DNA from: Reichenbachiella agariperforans
GTDB lineage: Bacteria > Bacteroidota > Bacteroidia > Cytophagales > Cyclobacteriaceae
Direction: 5' to 3'
NCBI RefSeq assembly: GCF_900142205.1
Contig: NZ_FRAA01000007.1
Coordinates: forward strand, 1 to 64,000
DNA length: 64,000 bases
In this document: positions 49,501 through 57,023 of the stretch, in pieces
Position numbering within the stretch: position 1 is the stretch's first letter
How the letters are laid out: every line of letters starts with the position of its first letter
Made by a program: the position numbers and the translations under genes
The notes under the pieces: model-generated
The model's database searches: none
Seen by the model: only the letters and a program-made list of their open reading frames with translations
Told to the model about the DNA's origin: nothing

Positions 49501-49609
49501 GCTGTAGGTAGGGCTTGACGATCATGTGACCCGAATCCACCACTTCATCTTTTACACTTTCGATGATGGCAAATAGCCGCATCAGGGCATTAATAATAGA
49601 TTCACTCAT
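46523..49609 (-). CDS. Giant ABCG-type ABC transporter with TerB-like N-terminus
   Basis: 1,028 residues. Order: helical N-terminal region containing a TerB-like block (RVLVFVELVELINTDKKVSTREND, about 95-118, in pieces); a beta-rich region (about 175-265); then ABC ATPase with Walker A GGSGTGKST (about 297), signature SGGQRKRLN and Walker B SVLYIDEPTSG. A C-x2-C motif (ECRTCGN) follows the ATPase. ABC2-type helices lie at about 620-800 (LALILGFLAKY ... PIYLFMTIVVSLFTGLTV). A coiled region follows, and a last helix (VIWIMTFITYLMLYFDLL) near the end. It is probably a half-transporter homodimer; substrate unknown. Same strand as the MFS gene. Confidence 0.9.
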   Translation of the reverse strand: MSESIINALMRLFAIIESVKDEVVDSGHMIVKPYLQRQLNQELSDQYLGLFQDYVDFYRKEASSNTPEIENETKNIIQVTKICQQLNKELLQHERVLVFVELVELINTDKKVSTRENDFMQLVALNFNLPKQETDDICSFILDQDIKNVHKGNGMVIDNKVTEWPKEIAWMMKRKTEPGITDFRHIQVENLFGTIVILHVESVNTFIFRYNGPLSLFVEGKKIQNGKIYILNSGAIIKGSTIKPIYESDISKRFLLDVKKTKLVLQAEEMTYNFKNSDNGIKPFSFSEESGQLIGIMGGSGTGKSTLMNLLNGKLEPKSGEIKINGYSIPRSVQEGVIGYVPQDDLLFDELTVYENLYFNAKLCFGDLPENRIRREVNKVLEDLDIEEIKDLKVGDPLNKSISGGQRKRLNIALELLREPSVLYIDEPTSGLSSMDSEKVVNLLKEQTRNGKLVIIIIHQPSSAIYKLFDKVWILDKGGYPVYTGNPIDAIVYFKTMNTEVNAAESECRTCGNVIPEQILHIIETKEIDEKGGSTKHRKTSPEEWYEKYKENIESKTEKIKFETALPPSNFSIPNLIQQSTIYLKRVLLSKRSNTQYILLNILEPPLLALILGFLAKYSESSVYDFSENRNIPIYLFMTIVVSLFTGLTVSAEEIFKDKKILERESFLNLSRFSYLNSKIIYLFGLSAVQVLIFTLFGNYLLEIKGLTFQYWLILFSTACFANMVGLNISSGFNSIVTIYILIPLILVPQLLLGGAMIRFDDLNHGVGDKKNVPFIGDMMVSRWAYEALAVEQASNNAYRSHFMAYDKRMSDASYTFAYLIPDLSGKLREAYMEVLEDNHSQKAIYNLKMCRHEIEKLQNEEGNPRFAAMDQLYFENLDSALYEQSLAYLRGLRKKYKNIKQQAVNERDSIYRQLIKEIGQDGLLELKRTHHNDALHSLVLNRDQIQKIYEGEDELIRKKDPLFITPDSNWGDAPFYAHVKVLGNWEIDTFYFNLAVIWIMTFITYLMLYFDLLRKVLKWSSRQFEKR

Positions 49610-49646
49610 TCGTTCGGGATCATGTTATTGTCGGGCGCAAATTAAA

Positions 49647-49676
49647 AAAGGCATATTGAATAATCAATATGCCTTT
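49647..49676 (-). terminator. Terminator after the lipoprotein gene
   Basis: AAAGGCATATTG / CAATATGCCTTT perfect 12-bp stem, with a T-run on the minus strand. It separates the lipoprotein from the ABC transporter gene. Confidence 0.9.
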
Positions 49677-49699
49677 CCAATAAGAAATTGATATTTGGA

Positions 49700-50509
49700 T
49701 CAATCCACGATTTCGTTTCTAGTAGACTCGACGTTGGCGGTGATGTCATCCAACTGTCCTTTGGTGATCCCCACGGCAGGATCGACTCCTTCGTAGGTCA
49801 ACTTCATGAAGTTGAGCAGGGGAGCGATCGCCTGAATATCTTCATCGTCTTTGTATTTTTCGGCAGTATCTACGAGGATGCTGGCTGGTCCTTTCTGCTG
49901 TGCTACGATCGCCATGATGCGTTCGTCGTAGTTACTAGAGACGGCGAGTTGCGTCGTGATATACAATCCCTCGATCCAGCTGGCTGAGATCACGAGGAAA
50001 GAAAGTTTGTCCTGACCTAGTTTGTTTAGTTGCTCGTAGGTGTTGTAAAACGACTCAGTCACGATCAGGATCAGCGAATCTCTGTTGTCCATGTTCTCTT
50101 GCACACGTACCAACATGTCTTCGGTGAATATACCTGGGACATCCAGTCCATCGATAAGCGTCTTCGATGCGTCTAAGAATTCCAAAGTCTGCTCGTTCAT
50201 GTTGTAAGTACTGGCGTAGCTGAGGTCAGCTCCATAGATACCGAGGTTGAGCGCTTTGTCTCGTTGTGTTTCGTATTTGTCTACGTTTTCTACTGGGTTG
50301 GTTATGTCGAGTACGAACGCCGCATCTGCGTCTTGTAGAAGTGTGGTCACTTCGAACGACGTAGGGATAGGGTAGTTAAACTCTTTCTCCACGACTTGCT
50401 TGACATTGGCGGTCGTTACTTTTTCAGTATCAGTTCCTTTTTTGGTGCTACAGCTAATAATCGCAACAGATAGGAGTAGGACAATGAATAAGTTGTATGT
50501 ATTTTTCAT
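49700..50509 (-). CDS. Lipoprotein of unknown function
   Basis: 269 residues from the ATG at 50509 (NLFIVLLLSVAIISC lipobox). Mature part is helical (DAAFVLDITNPVENVDKYETQRDKAL ... in pieces; LGIYGADLSYASTYNM). Bacteroidota-specific by appearance; no named domain recognised. Flanked by the aldo/keto reductase upstream and a terminator downstream. Confidence 0.82.
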   Translation of the reverse strand: MKNTYNLFIVLLLSVAIISCSTKKGTDTEKVTTANVKQVVEKEFNYPIPTSFEVTTLLQDADAAFVLDITNPVENVDKYETQRDKALNLGIYGADLSYASTYNMNEQTLEFLDASKTLIDGLDVPGIFTEDMLVRVQENMDNRDSLILIVTESFYNTYEQLNKLGQDKLSFLVISASWIEGLYITTQLAVSSNYDERIMAIVAQQKGPASILVDTAEKYKDDEDIQAIAPLLNFMKLTYEGVDPAVGITKGQLDDITANVESTRNEIVD

Positions 50510-50592
50510 AATCTGATTTTGGTGACGATTGAATATTGATCTGGGCAATTTAATGAATGATGTACTAATAAGGAATGTCCCTACAGAATTAA

Positions 50593-51546
50593 TCATTCGT
50601 CCCAGAGATTCTTTGCCGTATAGGGAGATCCCTCCAGTGTGATATAGCTGCCTCTCTCATAGCGGTAGCCGCTATCCAAGCGCGCGAGCATGTCCATATC
50701 CTCGGTCGATAGCGATAGGTCGGCTGCTTGGTAGTTTTGTAGCAGTCGGTCGGGGTTGGTAGACTTAGGGATGACAGCCGTGCCCCGCTGGATGCCCCAG
50801 GCGAGTAGTACCTGCGCTACCGTAGCATCGTGCTGATCTGCAATGCGCTGGATGATGGGACTGTCTGAGAGAAAAGGCAGGGAATGGTTGGGCATCAGAC
50901 TGGCACGCTCATAGGCACCCAAAGGAGCGTAGGCCGTCAGGGCGATGTGCTGCTGCTGGCAATATGCCAGTAACTCCTTTTGCTGAAAATACGGGTGGGC
51001 TTCTACTTGGTTGACCGCTATTTTGATTTTAGCGGAGGCCTGAATGCCCTTGATCTTTTTCGTGCTGAAATTGGACACACCGATGTGACGCGTGAGTCCA
51101 GCGAGGACGCATTCTTCCATGCCTTGCCATGTCTCTTCGAGCGGTAGCTGTTGGAGACTGATCAGGTCTTCTTTTGTCTTAGGGATTTTGACTGTTTTGA
51201 GATGGGCGGCAGGCCAGTGGATCAGGTAGAGGTCGAGATAGCCTAACTGTACATCCGCTAGTGTCCGCTTGAGTGCCACGATCACATCCTCGGCACGGTG
51301 ATGGGTGTTCCATACCTTGGAGGTAATCCACAGCTCCTTTCGTGTGACATCTCCAGCCAGCAGCGCATCGTGCAGCGCAGTGCCTATTTCTTTTTCATTG
51401 CCATAGATGGGCGCGCAATCAAAATGCCTGTACCCGATTGCTATGGCTTGTCTAATCGCCGTATAGACTTCTCCTTTTTGAGATTTCCATGTGCCTAGCC
51501 CTAGTGCAGGCATCAGTTGGTCGTTGTACAGCGAGAGTTGTTTCAT
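50593..51546 (-). CDS. Aldo/keto reductase
   Basis: 317 residues from the ATG at 51546. NADPH-dependent carbonyl reductase: GLGTWKSQKGEVYTAIRQAI, catalytic Asp/Tyr region AIGYRHFDCAPIYGNEKEIG, Lys in WITSKVWN and His in YLIHWP. C-terminal cofactor loop AVIPKSTNPDRLLQN. The tail (GSPYTAKNLWDE) fits AKR1-type reductases. Substrate unknown. Confidence 0.94.
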   Translation of the reverse strand: MKQLSLYNDQLMPALGLGTWKSQKGEVYTAIRQAIAIGYRHFDCAPIYGNEKEIGTALHDALLAGDVTRKELWITSKVWNTHHRAEDVIVALKRTLADVQLGYLDLYLIHWPAAHLKTVKIPKTKEDLISLQQLPLEETWQGMEECVLAGLTRHIGVSNFSTKKIKGIQASAKIKIAVNQVEAHPYFQQKELLAYCQQQHIALTAYAPLGAYERASLMPNHSLPFLSDSPIIQRIADQHDATVAQVLLAWGIQRGTAVIPKSTNPDRLLQNYQAADLSLSTEDMDMLARLDSGYRYERGSYITLEGSPYTAKNLWDE

Positions 51547-51931
51547 ACTAGGCAATATACGGATCATGTCCTGTTTCTGGTGCAGGGCAAACATATTTAA
51601 ACCAGAATGATGCAATTCAGGAGATAATCAAAATGATGTCGTCTACTAATGCGACGATACGCTCCAAGGGGTGACAACAGATCTTCTTTGAGAGGAAAGC
51701 CTAAAGTAGGTCTGTTAGAGGCTCCCTAACCTTATAGGTCTATCGGCTGTACTGAACATTAGAGCTATAAGGTGTGATAGAACGAATTAATAGTACTTGG
51801 TCTGTGTGCCACAGACCTTGGGACGGCTTTTATGTCACCCTGCGATTAGTAGGGGATTACCCGATCTGTGTCCTCGTGCCTCGTCCTTGTCGTGTAATGA
51901 CGGTTATTTGACCGTCAGCTGTTTACTCGAT
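51547..51931. other. Intergenic region with hairpin motif
   Basis: 385 bases without a gene. It contains GGTCTGTGTGCCACAGACC (51799-51817), a perfect 8-bp stem with a 3-base loop that resembles the motif before araA. Confidence 0.55.
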
Positions 51932-52120
51932 TCACATCCGTTTTAATTCTTCCCGCAACTCATCTGGATCTTTCTTGTTAGCCCAAACCAAAGTTAGACT
52001 GATATAGTCAGTTTTGAGTTCGTAATAGAGCGTTACCAGTGGATGAATCAGAAGTTGACGGAATTCTTTCTTTTCGTATGTCGGTCCAATTTGAGGGTTC
52101 TTTTTCAGAAAAACGGGCAA
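51932..52120 (-). pseudogene. 3' fragment of a RelE/ParE-type toxin gene
   Basis: 62 codons ending RREEL-like (DPDELREELKRM). The pattern NPQIGPTYEKKEFRQLLI then PLVTLYYELKT and LTLVWANKKDPDEL is that of the C-terminal half of ParE/RelE-superfamily toxins. The N-terminal half and any antitoxin gene are missing. Confidence 0.6.
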
Positions 52121-52399
52121 TTATGAATGTTGTTTTAAAACAGGATGAAATTCTTACGATGAGTCCTCATGATCCTGATGTTTATAGTCGATTTGATTCT
52201 GGCATATAACGACTGGCTAAGAAACGTAGGGGAGTTTGAAATGCTGCCCTTTGGTTTACTCATTAGCCAAGCCAAATATTTTTATAATTCAATTTACTTA
52301 ATCATTATCAAAATTTTGGATTGGCGGAACATGTAAAAGCTCTGAACTTTCGAATACCACCGAACCCCTATGTTTTCTTAGCCCTTGTTGTGCTTAGTT
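52121..52399. other. Intergenic, no gene seen
   Basis: 279 bases of AT-rich sequence between the toxin remnant and the DUF4062 gene. The decayed upstream part of the toxin gene may lie here, but no frame can be followed. Confidence 0.4.
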
Positions 52400-53530
52400 T
52401 TAATCATCATCAGATTCGTTGTTCGATTCTTCAATGAAATCTTCAAATTTCTTGTCTTTAAATCTTAGATGAAAAAATCTATCATCCGAAATGTCCTTTA
52501 TTGCCTTAATAATTGCCGTTTTAGTAGGTTCATTAAGTTTCTTGAATTCATTCCATTCGCCTTCCATGCGTTCCAAAAATCTTAATGGATATCTCATGAT
52601 AAAGAATTTTCTATCTTTACGAATTAAGTATGAAAAAGCTCTAGGTCCTTGAATACCATCGCTTTGTATTATTTCCTCAATTCCGATTTTCGATTTGAAT
52701 ATCGTTTCCCATCGAGAATTAGACATTAAATATTCTTCGTACTTATCAGGAGCTAAAACGGCTAGAGAGTCAATTAATCGTCTGAATCTTATAGCCCCAG
52801 ATGCAGTATCTCTAAGATCTTCACTGGAAATAGAAGAAAATAATGCAGCCTTTATATCAGCAAGTTCGTTTGCAACAAAATCCAATCTTCTAAATTCACC
52901 TTTCTTATTTTGTTGTTCTTGTAGCAATCTCTGGAAGTATGCAGCCCATTGCTTTTTTAAAAATATTTCAATGTCTTCTAACTTTGAAAATTCTACAATG
53001 CTGTTGTTTTCACTTCTTAACCTGATGAAATTAATGAATTCAAAAATGTATTGAGCTGTTTCTTTTTTTTCAATCGATGGAAATTCTATGTTCTTAATGA
53101 ATTCTTTATTCTTGTTTTTTTCATAGACGAAATGATCATGCATTACTCCAGAATCAACAAATGTGAATATTGGCAATCCTAGTTCAACGCATTTTAGAAT
53201 TTCAGCTTGGGTAACTGAGATATGTTCAACTGTCTCCCAAAACTTTACATTTCTGCTTTTAGGTTTAAGCCCTTCAATATCTAGTTCATCTAGAGTTTGA
53301 GGAATTGCTTCACCACCAAACCTTGAGCCAATTATTAGCACAGCCATGTCGCAATTCTCGACTTCCTTTACACAACTGATGTGAGTATGTGTTCTAGGGT
53401 CATACAGAATGTCTGAGTTATCGCTCATAACTGGTTCATATCCCATTTTTTGAATGAATGACCGAACCTGTGACCTAACAATTGATAGATCGTAACAGGT
53501 AGATGATAATAATATCTTAAGATTAGCCAT
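52400..53530 (-). CDS. DUF4062-domain protein, possible conflict/defence effector
   Basis: 376 residues. N-terminal DUF4062 (about 1-110): KILLSSTCYDLSIVRSQV, then CVKEVENCDMAVLIIGSRFGG. The fold is thought to be TIR/nucleotide-binding-like, and the domain is often found at the N-terminus of NTPase-type conflict proteins. The remaining 260 residues are helical and end in an acidic tail; no NTPase is present here. AT-rich composition and position between a toxin remnant and an HU locus suggest an acquired gene. The 26-bp palindrome upstream is a likely operator. Defence role: inference. Confidence 0.78.
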   Translation of the reverse strand: MANLKILLSSTCYDLSIVRSQVRSFIQKMGYEPVMSDNSDILYDPRTHTHISCVKEVENCDMAVLIIGSRFGGEAIPQTLDELDIEGLKPKSRNVKFWETVEHISVTQAEILKCVELGLPIFTFVDSGVMHDHFVYEKNKNKEFIKNIEFPSIEKKETAQYIFEFINFIRLRSENNSIVEFSKLEDIEIFLKKQWAAYFQRLLQEQQNKKGEFRRLDFVANELADIKAALFSSISSEDLRDTASGAIRFRRLIDSLAVLAPDKYEEYLMSNSRWETIFKSKIGIEEIIQSDGIQGPRAFSYLIRKDRKFFIMRYPLRFLERMEGEWNEFKKLNEPTKTAIIKAIKDISDDRFFHLRFKDKKFEDFIEESNNESDDD

Positions 53531-53557
53531 AATCCATTTTAATTAAGCACAACATTC

Positions 53558-53605
53558 GTGTAAAGTACACAGCGCACTGTTTCAAACGTTTATAAACGTT
53601 TGAAA
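53558..53605. promoter_or_regulatory. Palindromic control region upstream of the DUF4062 gene
   Basis: A perfect 26-bp palindrome occupies 53580-53605 (core ACGTTTATAAACGT). Next to it is the inverted repeat GTGTAaagTACAC (53558-53570). Both lie 28-75 bases upstream of the DUF4062 start on the minus strand, so operator function is likely. Confidence 0.65.
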
Positions 53606-53792
53606 AATTGTTTTTCTCTTCTCGAATGATGCTGCGGGAAGCGGACTGCTGATCGGCTTGGTGAGGCCAAACTAGTATTTCCTATCGATATTTCCCAAGG
53701 CTACAAGCAAATCCCTTGGTATATCACAAAACGCTATGAGGTGGGTGCTATATTTTGGGTTGGGAGGGGGGTGAGACCTGACCTGTCCAACC

Positions 53793-53924
53793 TAAGCTTA
53801 GTTCGGCTCCCATGTTGCCTTACCTCAGGGTCGAGGTAAGCTTAGTTTCACCCTGTAGTAAGCTTAGGTTGGGGCTCTGGTAAGCTTACCTTCAGGCTCA
53901 GGTAAGCTAAGCTTTTGTTCAAAG
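53793..53924. repeat. 22-bp-period palindrome array of HU locus 2 (6 units)
   Basis: Unit starts at 53793, 53815, 53837, 53859, 53881 and 53903, each 22 bases apart. Cores: TAAGCTTA in units 1, 3, 4 and 5; TTGCCTTA in unit 2 (half-site kept) and TAAGCTAA in unit 6. Spacers of 14 bases differ. The layout equals that of HU locus 1 but with a different palindrome. It lies about 200 bases before the HU-related start. Confidence 0.87.
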
Positions 53925-53936
53925 CGCATAAAGCCT

Positions 53937-53967
53937 GCTCAAATGCCTTTTTAGAAGGTTTTTGAGC
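53937..53967 (+). repeat. 31-bp conserved inverted-repeat block of HU locus 2
   Basis: GCTCAAATGCCT, ten bases, then TTTTTGAGC; same layout as 6196-6226 on the other strand. Relative to its array the block has the same side and orientation in both loci, but the array-block unit is inverted relative to the HU gene. Confidence 0.75.
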
Positions 53968-54094
53968 AATGAAAAGGCTGTGGTTTTTTAACGTTTTTTG
54001 GCAGAATCAGCCTTCCTTTTGGCATCATACTTGTCTTTAACATGACAAATCCCACACAGAGCGCTCCGTTAGGATTCTTATCACAGTTTTATTT

Positions 54095-54109
54095 TTTAAC
54101 CCTTTAAAT
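54095..54109 (+). promoter_or_regulatory. Shared 15-bp element before the HU start
   Basis: TTTAACCCTTTAAAT is identical to 6610-6624 of locus 1 and lies at nearly the same distance (10 versus 9 bases) from the ATG. Promoter or leader function is likely. Confidence 0.6.
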
Positions 54110-54119
54110 TTTATCAATT

Positions 54120-54530
54120 ATGTCAGTACAGTATAAAGTCACGGAGCGTATCAACCCAAATGATGTTACCCTCCCCAAGAAGTATTATGCACGAATCATC
54201 AATGGCGATGATGTCAGTTTTGAGGAACTGGTCGGTATCATCAGCAAAGTATCCAGTTTGAACTACGGCACGGTGCTGGGTGCGATCGGTACCTTGCTGG
54301 AGGTGATCGAGATGCAGCTTGCATTTGGTAGACAAGTGAGGCTGAGCAACCTGGGTACCTTGTTTTTGACCCTGAATAGCGAAGGGGTAGAGCGCCCAGA
54401 GGAGTACCGTAGCGACAGGATCAAACAGGCTCGTATCAGGTTCAGACCCGGCGCAAGGCTGAAGCGTTTGGCCAAAACGCTAAAGTATGAGAAAGTAAGC
54501 ACGGCCAGCGATGTAGCGCCAGCCCCATAA
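54120..54530 (+). CDS. HU-related DNA-binding protein (DNABII family), copy 2
   Basis: 136 residues. Same layout as copy 1: MSVQYKV, a helical part (SFEELVGIISKVSSLNYGTV ... in pieces), ALGRQVRLSNLGTL-type turn (FGRQVRLSNLGTLFLTL), then IRFRPGARLKRLAKTLKYEKVSTAS. The two copies share the C-terminal KFEKVS/KYEKVS motif but are clearly diverged. Preceded by its own palindrome array, followed by a terminator. Confidence 0.87.
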   Translation: MSVQYKVTERINPNDVTLPKKYYARIINGDDVSFEELVGIISKVSSLNYGTVLGAIGTLLEVIEMQLAFGRQVRLSNLGTLFLTLNSEGVERPEEYRSDRIKQARIRFRPGARLKRLAKTLKYEKVSTASDVAPAP

Positions 54531-54571
54531 GTTCACTTAAATCAACAGCCATGTTTAGTATCAGACCATGA

Positions 54572-54602
54572 AACGGTCTCGCAGCAGTGAGACCGTTTTT
54601 CG
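54572..54602 (+). terminator. Terminator after HU copy 2
   Basis: AACGGTCTC / GAGACCGTT hairpin followed by TTTT. Confidence 0.88.
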
Positions 54603-54866
54603 TTATAGGGCTTTTAGCCTGAGTGTCTGCTTTGTGCCATCGGTCGCCCTGCTGTATGTCGATTTTGTATCCTTCTCGCAGACGACTATCAGTGGGATTT
54701 ATAGCCTCGCTTTTGTCAAGGCTGGAAAACGATAAGTAGCAGTCTTTGCTTTTTGGTAGTCGCGTTACAAACGTACTCGATCGGGTAAGATAATTCGATA
54801 AGAAAATGTAGGCGGGCGGGTTTTAATGGTCTTGTTGGCTGCCGCCATTTTTCTCTGTCCAATCTA
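54603..54866. other. Intergenic, no gene seen
   Basis: 264 bases between the HU terminator and the convergent SIP gene; nothing recognisable. Confidence 0.4.
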
Positions 54867-55592
54867 TTAAAGCCCAATTTTACCGTCTGCCCAAAAGGGT
54901 TTGGTATAAATGTTTTTGCTTGACACGCCTTTCTCTTTTAATGCTCGTCTAAAAGCTTGTATTGACTTAGCATTGCCCATTAGATAGAAATATCCGTTTT
55001 GCCAGAGATCCCAAATCTTATCATCCAATTCATTTAAACTCTCAATTGCGAATTCAGCATGGTTTATTGATTTTGGGACTGTGTCCAACATCAGACCTAG
55101 GTTGTAGAGTTCGTCAATCGATACTTCGTCTACTTCCAGAACCCCCAAATAATTATTATTGTCACTATTTATTTTGTCTTTCAGGCTTTTAAAAACACTA
55201 ATACACGTTTCATCACCAAAAAAGAACTGATATTGAGCTTCTTGTTTGTAAATATTAAATCCTCTTGGTAGACCCACCGTGATTTGGTCATCGGCTTTTA
55301 GATGATTAATAAAATGACTTCCTGGTCCATTGCCGTGCATATGAAAGACAACTTCGAATATCCCTAATTCACTGTCCCATTTACTGGGTGTGTAGTTTCG
55401 GTAGTTTGTATCGTTGACTCGAATGAGTATTGCTTGTCCTATTTTGAATTTAATCTTTGGGAATGACCCTTTAAATGTGATCGTTTTGACATTAGGGCTT
55501 GATATTTCAGTTGAAACGACGCTTGCTTTACAAAATTTGTTACTAAGACGTAACTCCATAAAGTCGCCTATGAATTTTGGTGCTGTTGGCAT
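54867..55592 (-). CDS. Siderophore-interacting-protein-like flavin reductase
   Basis: 241 residues (or 230 from an internal ATG at 55559). SIP/FAD-binding-9 pattern: FKIGQAILIRVNDTNYRNYTPSK (flavin-binding R-x-Y-T-P), VVFHMHGNGPGSHFINHL and LPRGF. The usual role is flavin-dependent reduction of ferric siderophores. It lies 80 bases after the AraC-type gene on the same strand. Confidence 0.87.
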   Translation of the reverse strand: MPTAPKFIGDFMELRLSNKFCKASVVSTEISSPNVKTITFKGSFPKIKFKIGQAILIRVNDTNYRNYTPSKWDSELGIFEVVFHMHGNGPGSHFINHLKADDQITVGLPRGFNIYKQEAQYQFFFGDETCISVFKSLKDKINSDNNNYLGVLEVDEVSIDELYNLGLMLDTVPKSINHAEFAIESLNELDDKIWDLWQNGYFYLMGNAKSIQAFRRALKEKGVSSKNIYTKPFWADGKIGL

Positions 55593-55672
55593 AATTGTTT
55601 TCTATTAATTCAATGGCAAAACTGGAGCGAAAACAAAAAAATAGAAATGGATAGCTTGGCGTAATGATAGGA

Positions 55673-56569
55673 CTATTTACGGAATTTTTTTCTAAAGGCT
55701 AATGGGGTTTCGTGGGTTAATTTTTTAAACATTCTTGAGAAATAGGAATGGTCTTTGAACCCAAGACTAAAAGCAATTTCTTTCACATCATTTTCGGTAT
55801 AATACAAAAGTCTTTGCGCTTCTATTATCATAGCATTTTGAAGCCAGTAAGTTGTCGGTTTTCCTGTACTGGCATTTACACAGTCTGTCAAATGTGAAGC
55901 ACTAATGTTTAGTTTTTTTGCAAAAAAAGAAGGGCTTTCTAAAAAATTACTTTTGGAGATGAGTTTTTTAAAGTTTGTGGAAATGACTGTTGATTGGTTT
56001 CTTGGTTTGGGAATTGTTCTTTCTGACGATTGAAACAAATTCGCAATTTCGTAAATCAAAGCATTGAAAAGCCCATTGATGATTTGTGGTTTGTTTTGTT
56101 TCTGTTTTTCAAAAGAGTTGTGCAGTAATGAAACAAGATTCAGGAAATCATCTTGAAAAAGCGGGTCTATTTTTTTTCCTTGTTCGGAGATTTGTAAAGG
56201 TTGAAATATTTCTAAACAGGCGTCAGGGACAAGGAAAGGGGCAATGCTAATAAAGTAGCCAGTTGTATTATTAGAGATGTGCTTAGCCGCATGTACCTGA
56301 AAAGGTTTGATAAAACCAATTCCGATTTCGTTTAATTCAACCGCTATGTTGTCACATAGCACGACTACATTCCCCTTTGTCAGAACAAAAAAAACATAAA
56401 ACTCGTCCCTATGCGCTCCCATTTTTTCAGGTGGGTAGTCTATGCCTTGGAGTGATGATTTCACAATTTGTATACCGCCAATTGCTTCGCTACTTTGGTT
56501 ATAAATCGGGATGTCTGATTTAGCTTTCAATGTTCTGTTGTAGTTAGGGCTGTTGGATCTAACGTTCAA
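55673..56569 (-). CDS. AraC-family transcriptional regulator
   Basis: 298 residues. N-terminal cupin-like sensor domain (about 1-170), C-terminal two helix-turn-helix AraC DNA-binding domain (FAKKLNISASHLTDCVNAS ... VKEIAFSLGFKDHSYFSRMFKKLTHETP). Probably controls the adjacent SIP gene. Confidence 0.93.
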   Translation of the reverse strand: MNVRSNSPNYNRTLKAKSDIPIYNQSSEAIGGIQIVKSSLQGIDYPPEKMGAHRDEFYVFFVLTKGNVVVLCDNIAVELNEIGIGFIKPFQVHAAKHISNNTTGYFISIAPFLVPDACLEIFQPLQISEQGKKIDPLFQDDFLNLVSLLHNSFEKQKQNKPQIINGLFNALIYEIANLFQSSERTIPKPRNQSTVISTNFKKLISKSNFLESPSFFAKKLNISASHLTDCVNASTGKPTTYWLQNAMIIEAQRLLYYTENDVKEIAFSLGFKDHSYFSRMFKKLTHETPLAFRKKFRK

Positions 56570-56651
56570 ATAAAATGAGTACGCTTTATTTCTACTATAC
56601 CTTTTTTATACTGTACTGTGTTTTTCTACGCAGTTTGGACGGAGGTTGATC

Positions 56652-57023
56652 TTACCTGTGTTGGTCGATCAGGATATGGTTGCCATCAGGGTCGGTCAAG
56701 GTGATGTGTGCTGGGCCAGAGGATGTTTCATCAGCTTCGGCAGTCAGTTCTATACCACGTTTTTTGAGGTGGTTTTGTATCGCGCGTACATCGTCATACT
56801 CTTCTAGTTCTTGTGCACTGCCGTCCCATCCAGGGTTGAAGGTGATGATATTGTCCTCAAACATCCCCTGAAAAAGGCCAATGACGGCATTTTCATTTTT
56901 GAGAACCACCCAGTTTTGGTCGATGTTTCCACCCTTATATACAAAGCCTAGGTTCTCATAGAATGCTTTTGATTTGTGGATGTCTTTGACAGCCAGACTG
57001 ATAGAAAATGCGCCTAATTTCAT
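56652..57023 (-). CDS. VOC (glyoxalase-like) family protein
   Basis: 123 residues, one vicinal-oxygen-chelate domain: GAFSISLAVKDIHKSKAFYENLGF and ITLTDPDGNHILIDQH with likely metal-binding residues. Substrate unknown. A 75-bp internal piece (56733-56807) recurs at 61504-61578. Confidence 0.9.
   Translation of the reverse strand: MKLGAFSISLAVKDIHKSKAFYENLGFVYKGGNIDQNWVVLKNENAVIGLFQGMFEDNIITFNPGWDGSAQELEEYDDVRAIQNHLKKRGIELTAEADETSSGPAHITLTDPDGNHILIDQHR

Noticed and set aside
53793-53924. CRISPR-like array at HU locus 2
   Set aside because: Units of 8 bases with 14-base spacers at an exact 22-base period; same reasoning as for locus 1.
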